From Lentilactobacillus diolivorans DSM 14421 (GTDB lineage: Bacteria > Bacillota > Bacilli > Lactobacillales > Lactobacillaceae): DNA of 47,093 bases. The DNA lies in contig NZ_AZEY01000101.1 in assembly GCF_001434255.1 (NCBI RefSeq), forward strand, positions 1 through 47,093, written 5' to 3'. Position 1 is the stretch's first letter. Every line of letters begins with the position of its first letter. The notes under the pieces were generated by a model. It did not search any database and was not told the origin of the DNA. It worked only from the letters and a program-made list of their open reading frames with translations. A program made the translations under genes and the position numbers. Of the stretch, positions 46,826 to 47,093 are shown in pieces.

Positions 46826-46855
46826 AAAAAAAACAAGCTACCTCTGTAACTTGTA
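46826..46855 (-). terminator. Terminator of the tRNA operon
   Basis: ACAAGTTAC and GTAGCTTGT arms (one mismatch) with a 4-nt loop, followed by eight Ts on the minus strand. Confidence 0.85.
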
Positions 46856-46860
46856 AGCAC

Positions 46861-46935
46861 CGGTCCGTACGAGACTCGAACTCGTGATCTCCTGCGTGAC
46901 AGGCAGGCGTCCTAAACCAACTAGACCAACGAACC
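46861..46935 (-). tRNA. tRNA-Asp (GTC)
   Basis: The cloverleaf reads on the minus strand from GGTTCGT to ACGGACC, with discriminator G. The anticodon loop is CTGTCAC (GTC) within CCTGC/GCAGG. CCA is not encoded. Confidence 0.95.
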
Positions 46936-46939
46936 AAAA

Positions 46940-47013
<74 letters not shown>

Positions 47014-47037
47014 ATAATATTATATTGTTTATGTGAA

Positions 47038-47093
47038 TGACCCGTACGGGATTTGAACCCATGTTACCGCCGTGAAAGGGCGGTGTCTTAACC
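47038..47093 (-). tRNA. tRNA-Glu (TTC), partial
   Basis: The 3' part of a tRNA: anticodon loop CTTTCAC (TTC) within CCGCC/GGCGG, T arm GGGTTCAAATCCC and acceptor ACGGGTC. The 5' end is beyond the window edge. Confidence 0.93.

Overview
The window looks like a chromosomal segment of a low-GC, Gram-positive lactic acid bacterium of the family Lactobacillaceae. The evidence is the gene families, their order, AT-rich intergenic DNA, strong AGGAGG ribosome binding sites, frequent TTG/GTG starts and a T-box in front of ileS. A Lentilactobacillus-like species is my guess; the genus cannot be fixed by reading alone. No prophage, insertion sequence, CRISPR array or plasmid feature was seen.

Layout. 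(1) 1-5040, minus strand: branched-chain aminotransferase, then a stress/metabolism operon read as Nudix hydrolase, small membrane protein, MTA/SAH nucleosidase, cysteine desulfurase and DUF1831, plus a divergent cold-shock protein. (2) 5189-21640, minus strand: a nearly complete division and cell wall (dcw) cluster in the order mraZ, rsmH, ftsL, pbp2B, mraY, murD, murG, divIB, ftsA, ftsZ, sepF, yggT, ylmH, divIVA, ileS. It starts at a promoter overlapped by four 10-bp-spaced MraZ-type repeats and ends in a T-box-controlled ileS. (3) 21986-29031: a DUF3397 membrane protein, a tiny DUF4044 gene, ftsK, and the RNA-modification and signalling genes rlmA, trmL, rluD-type, nadK and relQ. (4) 29259-33485: SpxH/YjbH-like adaptor, a 620-nt gap with a possible gene remnant, PepF (with an altered zinc-protease motif) and CoiA. 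(5) 33645-41414: a block between coiA and mecA with glutamate-cysteine ligase, a long hairpin, a two-component system and a divergent GtrA / GT-C / GT2 glycosylation operon. (6) 41533-44228: mecA, spx, an MBL-fold hydrolase and an ABM-like protein. (7) 44428-47093: copper ATPase CopB with a cop box, and tRNA genes Asp, fMet and Glu (cut by the window edge).

How the genes work together. The dcw genes supply lipid I/II synthesis (MurD, MraY, MurG) and the divisome (FtsA, FtsZ, SepF, DivIB, FtsL, PBP2B, DivIVA). SpxH, MecA and Spx form a proteolysis-linked thiol-stress circuit; glutamate-cysteine ligase and cysteine desulfurase add to thiol and sulfur metabolism. The most system-like item is the three-component extracytoplasmic glycosylation operon (GT2 charger, GtrA flippase, GT-C transferase with unusual Gly/Met/Lys-rich inserts) next to a divergent histidine kinase/response regulator pair. 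Its substrate is unknown.
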